Assembly (NCBI GenBank): GCA_019459485.1
Contig: JAIBEZ010000055.1
Location: 1-44,050 of the forward strand
DNA from: Prolixibacteraceae bacterium
GTDB lineage: Bacteria > Bacteroidota > Bacteroidia > Bacteroidales > Prolixibacteraceae
Length of the DNA stretch: 44,050 bases
Direction: 5' to 3'
Shown here: positions 41,391-44,050 of the stretch, one piece after another
How positions within the stretch are numbered: position 1 is the first letter of the stretch
Layout: every line of letters begins with the position of its first letter
The notes under the pieces: generated by a model
What the model saw: the letters and a program-made list of their open reading frames with translations, nothing else
Told to the model about the DNA's origin: nothing
Databases searched by the model: none
Made by a program: the position numbers and the translations under genes

Positions 41391-42104
41391 ATGAGATTAA
41401 TAACCTGGAATTGCCAAGGAGCATTTAGAAAAAAGGTAGATATTATACTGACCCAACGACCAGACATTTTGGTTGTACAAGAATGTGAGCATCCAGACAA
41501 ATTGGTTTTTAGTTCGACAACTCACCGCCCCAATGACTTTTTGTGGTTTGGCGACAATAAGCATAAGGGACTTGGAATTTTTTCATACAGCGACTTTCGG
41601 TTTCAACTTCTTGACAGGCACAACGAAGACATAAAGATAATTTCACCAGTTTCTGTTACTGGAGGACAACTTGATTTTACACTTTTTGCGATTTGGGCGA
41701 ACAACTGCAAAGACCCCGACGGACGATACATTGAACAAGTTTGGAAAGCAGTAAATCATTACGATCAAATTTTAGAAAGTAAGCTGACTATTTTGACTGG
41801 AGATTTTAACAGTAATAAAATCTGGGACAGAGTGCATCGAATAGGAAATCATTCTGCTGTGGTTGAGAAGTTAGCTGAGAAAAATATTTTTAGTGTTTAC
41901 CACAAGCTTTTAAATCAAGAACAAGGTAAAGAAAATCATCCGACTTTTTTTTTGCAACGCAACAAGGACAAGCCTTATCACATTGACTATTGCTTCGCAT
42001 CTGCAGAACTTTATGACAAGGTGAAAAATATTGAAATTGGAACATACGAAAACTGGATTGCTCATAGTGACCACACACCTTTAATTATGAACTTTGACTT
42101 ATGA
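41391..42104 (+). CDS. Endonuclease/exonuclease/phosphatase-fold protein
   Basis: A 237-residue protein of the EEP superfamily (DNase I / exonuclease III fold). Motifs: N7 in LITWNCQGAF, E31 in ILVVQECEHPD, D138 and N140 in LTGDFNSNKIWD, and the C-terminal D227-H228 in AHSDHTPLIM, i.e. a complete Mg-dependent phosphodiesterase active site. It is shorter than exonuclease III and lacks a signal peptide. The target may be DNA, RNA or a phospho-lipid/sugar. ATG 41391 is chosen; a TTG four codons upstream is less likely. Its AT-richer composition and flanking boundary-like sequences suggest it was acquired as a module. Confidence 0.82.
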   Translation: MRLITWNCQGAFRKKVDIILTQRPDILVVQECEHPDKLVFSSTTHRPNDFLWFGDNKHKGLGIFSYSDFRFQLLDRHNEDIKIISPVSVTGGQLDFTLFAIWANNCKDPDGRYIEQVWKAVNHYDQILESKLTILTGDFNSNKIWDRVHRIGNHSAVVEKLAEKNIFSVYHKLLNQEQGKENHPTFFLQRNKDKPYHIDYCFASAELYDKVKNIEIGTYENWIAHSDHTPLIMNFDL

Positions 42105-42111
42105 CAGAAAA

Positions 42112-42252
42112 TAAAGGGCGAACGCATAGCAGCTACCTGCAAATTCGGTAGCAGTGGCTTCCGGCGTGTATCTTTTCGCTCAAGCAGCTTATCGGCTCGA
42201 TAGGAAATTGCCTGCAATCCTCAATATTTCATGCACGTACCGTTAGCAGGCA
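42112..42252. other. Cassette-boundary-like site, right of the EEP gene
   Basis: It begins AAAGGGCGAACGCATAGC, close to the opening of the left site, and ends CCGTTAGCAGGC. It contains a stem GCTACC/GGTAGC (42132-42137, 42147-42152). It starts 7 bases after the EEP stop codon and ends about 20 bases before the next gene, as expected of a gene-plus-site cassette. Confidence 0.4.
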
Positions 42253-42272
42253 TTAAAATTGAAACTTGAATT

Positions 42273-43208
42273 ATGAGAAAACTTTTAATATTGGCAGTAT
42301 TTGCTTTGAAATTAATGGTAGCCAATTCGCAGGTTGATTCTGTCAAATCAACAATTACAACCAAAACAATTGGTCAGTTCTTAATTACTACTCATGATTC
42401 AGTGGAAGTAATTGTCAAGGTAGATAAGGTGAAATATTTAGACAAGCAGAAATTTAGTTTTGACGAGGCTGACGTTTCGATTCGAATTGAGGATAAAAAC
42501 GGGAAAACATACTATTTAAGGAATCTTTCGACTGTTGAAAATGAATTGAATGGTGTTAAAAGTATCGACTTGCCCGGTGTTGGTAAGGCATTGATTTTAG
42601 TCTATGATCAGTTTCCATGCTATGGGACAGGATGTTGCAGTTTTCAGATTTTTGGATTCAATGGATTGGGTTATTTTGTTCCTTTTACCGGAATTATTGA
42701 TTTGGGAAATTGTGGAAATCCGGATTTAGTCGCTAATTTCAAATTAAAGTGGATGGATAAACATGGGAATGAAGTTTCTGTATCGAAAAATACATCATTT
42801 GATCAGTCGTATTACCCGGATGGAGATCAATTATATATTGAAGTAATTACTGATTTTGTATTATTTGAGGTTCAGTCTTTAAATTATTTCCCAATTTATA
42901 GGGGCGGTGTGTGGTATGATAAAGCTTATGACCAAAACACTTTTGAGAAAGGGCCTATTTTTAATAATAACTCCAATATTATTGTAATGAAGGATACGAA
43001 TGAAGATTATAAGGAACCCAAAGCTTTATATACTATTCCCAACACTTTGGGTGATTATAAATTGGTGATTTTTAAACTCAATACAAAGGTTAAACTAATA
43101 GATATGAAACTTAATTCTGAATCATGGATTCATTTAGAGATTGATGGGGTTGAAGGTTACATGACTTATTCTGATTTTTCTATGTCAGGTTTTTCGCTTT
43201 GTGAGTAA
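42273..43208 (+). CDS. Secreted protein of unknown function with C-terminal SH3-like segment
   Basis: Not recognised as a known family. The first 20 residues (KLLILAVFALKLMVANSQ) are a Sec signal peptide. The body is 311 residues, rich in beta-type alternation, with a cysteine cluster FPCYGTGCCSFQIFG (about 114-128) and a further Cys in DLGNCGNPD. The last 50 residues (VKLIDMKLNSESWIHLEIDG, then VEGYMTYSDF) have the W-x-x-V/L-x2-DG-x-EGY pattern of bacterial SH3-like domains, often used for binding wall peptides. Low GC content compared with the metabolic genes suggests transfer. A second unrelated secreted orphan follows. Confidence 0.65.
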   Translation: MRKLLILAVFALKLMVANSQVDSVKSTITTKTIGQFLITTHDSVEVIVKVDKVKYLDKQKFSFDEADVSIRIEDKNGKTYYLRNLSTVENELNGVKSIDLPGVGKALILVYDQFPCYGTGCCSFQIFGFNGLGYFVPFTGIIDLGNCGNPDLVANFKLKWMDKHGNEVSVSKNTSFDQSYYPDGDQLYIEVITDFVLFEVQSLNYFPIYRGGVWYDKAYDQNTFEKGPIFNNNSNIIVMKDTNEDYKEPKALYTIPNTLGDYKLVIFKLNTKVKLIDMKLNSESWIHLEIDGVEGYMTYSDFSMSGFSLCE

Positions 43209-43350
43209 GATAATTTCGGTTACCTATAGAGATGAAAAGAGTGGATTAGAAAGAAGCTGTACTTAGTAGGATGTTTTTCTGGAAAAATTCCTACCTGATT
43301 GGTTTTTCGGAACGTTCCCAACAATATTAAATGCATTAAGAACCAAACTC

Positions 43351-43914
43351 ATGAAAACAATAATAATAACAATAATTACACTTTTAATCTTGTCATTGAC
43401 AACTTTTGGACAGGGTTATTTTCAGGTAAATAGTGAGGTAAAATTAACTGAGCTCAACAGAAAACTTGAAGTTGGCAGATTGATACCGAAAAATCATGAA
43501 CTTATTCGTGACGGGAAAGGTAAAATGTTTATTAAAAGCACCTTACATGTCAACGATTCATTACCATCTCATGTACTGGTGAGAATTTCAGAGCTTGATG
43601 GAAATCTAATTAAGGAAATTGACACAAAATATGTTTGGGATGATCTGGACTTTTTCTTTAGTACGAGTTATATAAATAATCGAAAGTTTATTATCATGGC
43701 CCGAAGGGGAGCCTTTTATATTATAAATCTATCTACCAATATCCTTATCGGACCGATTCATTTAATCTCCAGAATAGAATGTGCACAAGATGGACAAAGT
43801 GGATTAATCTGGACTCAAGAAGTATTTAACGATGGACAATATTTGATTTTAAGTGCTATTGATGAAGGAATTTATTGTTTCAATCTGGATGATATTTATA
43901 ATCCTTTTGACTAA
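43351..43914 (+). CDS. Secreted protein of unknown function
   Basis: 187 residues with a clear Sec signal peptide (TIIITIITLLILSLTTFG, cleavage probably after residue 20). The mature part is predicted mostly beta: strands such as VLVRISELDGNLIKEID and GAFYIINLSTNILIGPIHL repeat a 'value reporting' pattern seen in beta-propeller-like proteins, but no motif is decisive. No family is recognised. AT-rich like its neighbour. Whether it forms a unit with the gene at 42273, 142 bases upstream, is unclear. Confidence 0.55.
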   Translation: MKTIIITIITLLILSLTTFGQGYFQVNSEVKLTELNRKLEVGRLIPKNHELIRDGKGKMFIKSTLHVNDSLPSHVLVRISELDGNLIKEIDTKYVWDDLDFFFSTSYINNRKFIIMARRGAFYIINLSTNILIGPIHLISRIECAQDGQSGLIWTQEVFNDGQYLILSAIDEGIYCFNLDDIYNPFD

Positions 43915-44050
43915 GTACATGACAAAAATTTAAAAATTCCTATATCATCTTGGAACAAAGCGTTTAACAGCACTGAAGCTATATAAGTTAATCCATATTT
44001 GAACAAACTTTTGGCTTTTTTCCCATGCTTTTTGACCTTGATTGGTTTAA

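Noticed and set aside
42112-42252. Formal attC integron site
   Set aside because: The end triplets are not the required AAC/GTT pair in full and no integron integrase is present; kept only as a cassette-like boundary.

Overview
The window reads as chromosomal DNA of a member of the Bacteroidota, probably the Bacteroidales/Marinilabiliales branch. Support comes from Bacteroidota-type promoters (-7 element TAnnTTTG) in front of many genes, no visible Shine-Dalgarno sequences, an ExbB / small membrane protein / ExbD / ExbD operon, a RicT (PSP1) homologue, a GYDIA-type GHMP kinase and a type I asparaginase next to TatD. The genus cannot be read from the sequence.

Layout. 1-416: the start of an IS630-type transposase leaving the left edge, then spacer. 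417-4932: Tat-type aldo/keto reductase, tRNA methyltransferase trmN6, HemG-like flavodoxin, FNR-type reductase and a divergent MiaB. 4918-16227: nine co-directional minus-strand genes that join a mevalonate-to-isoprenoid block (fni, HMG-CoA reductase, GYDIA kinase, mvaD, mevalonate kinase) to a leucine/isovalerate-type block (carboxylase beta and biotin subunits, LiuC-type hydratase, acyl-CoA dehydrogenase). The two blocks share HMG-CoA as their chemical node. Neither HMG-CoA synthase nor HMG-CoA lyase is present. 16442-21703: mtaB, ricT, valS. 21842-22457: a PIN-domain toxin/antitoxin-like pair whose 54-residue partner is easily missed. 22647-26491: alanine dehydrogenase, an aminotransferase and a DEAD-box helicase with a long structured leader. 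26926-29286: the TonB-energising ExbB/ExbD operon. 29442-29529: tRNA-Ser(GGA). 29598-34420: ansA, tatD, gdhA, manC. 34633-40740: a deoxysugar (probably L-fucose) oxidative operon with FucP transporter and a divergent LacI regulator. 40756-41112: an indel-free array of seventeen 21-bp units with phased A-tracts. 41271-44050: an AT-richer accessory tail with an endonuclease/exonuclease/phosphatase gene between two cassette-boundary-like sequences and two unrecognised secreted proteins.

Two repeat phenomena stand out. Heptameric short tandem repeats of varying sequence sit at most gene junctions of the 4.9-16 kb supercluster. One lies inside the HMG-CoA reductase coding sequence, one spans its stop codon and one supplies the start codon of mevalonate kinase. 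The 21-bp array after the LacI gene keeps exact register over 357 bp despite heavy substitution, which suggests constraint on helical phase or reading frame. These two signals and the HMG-CoA-centred gene fusion of pathways are the best candidates for undescribed biology here. All calls come from reading the sequence; no database search was run.
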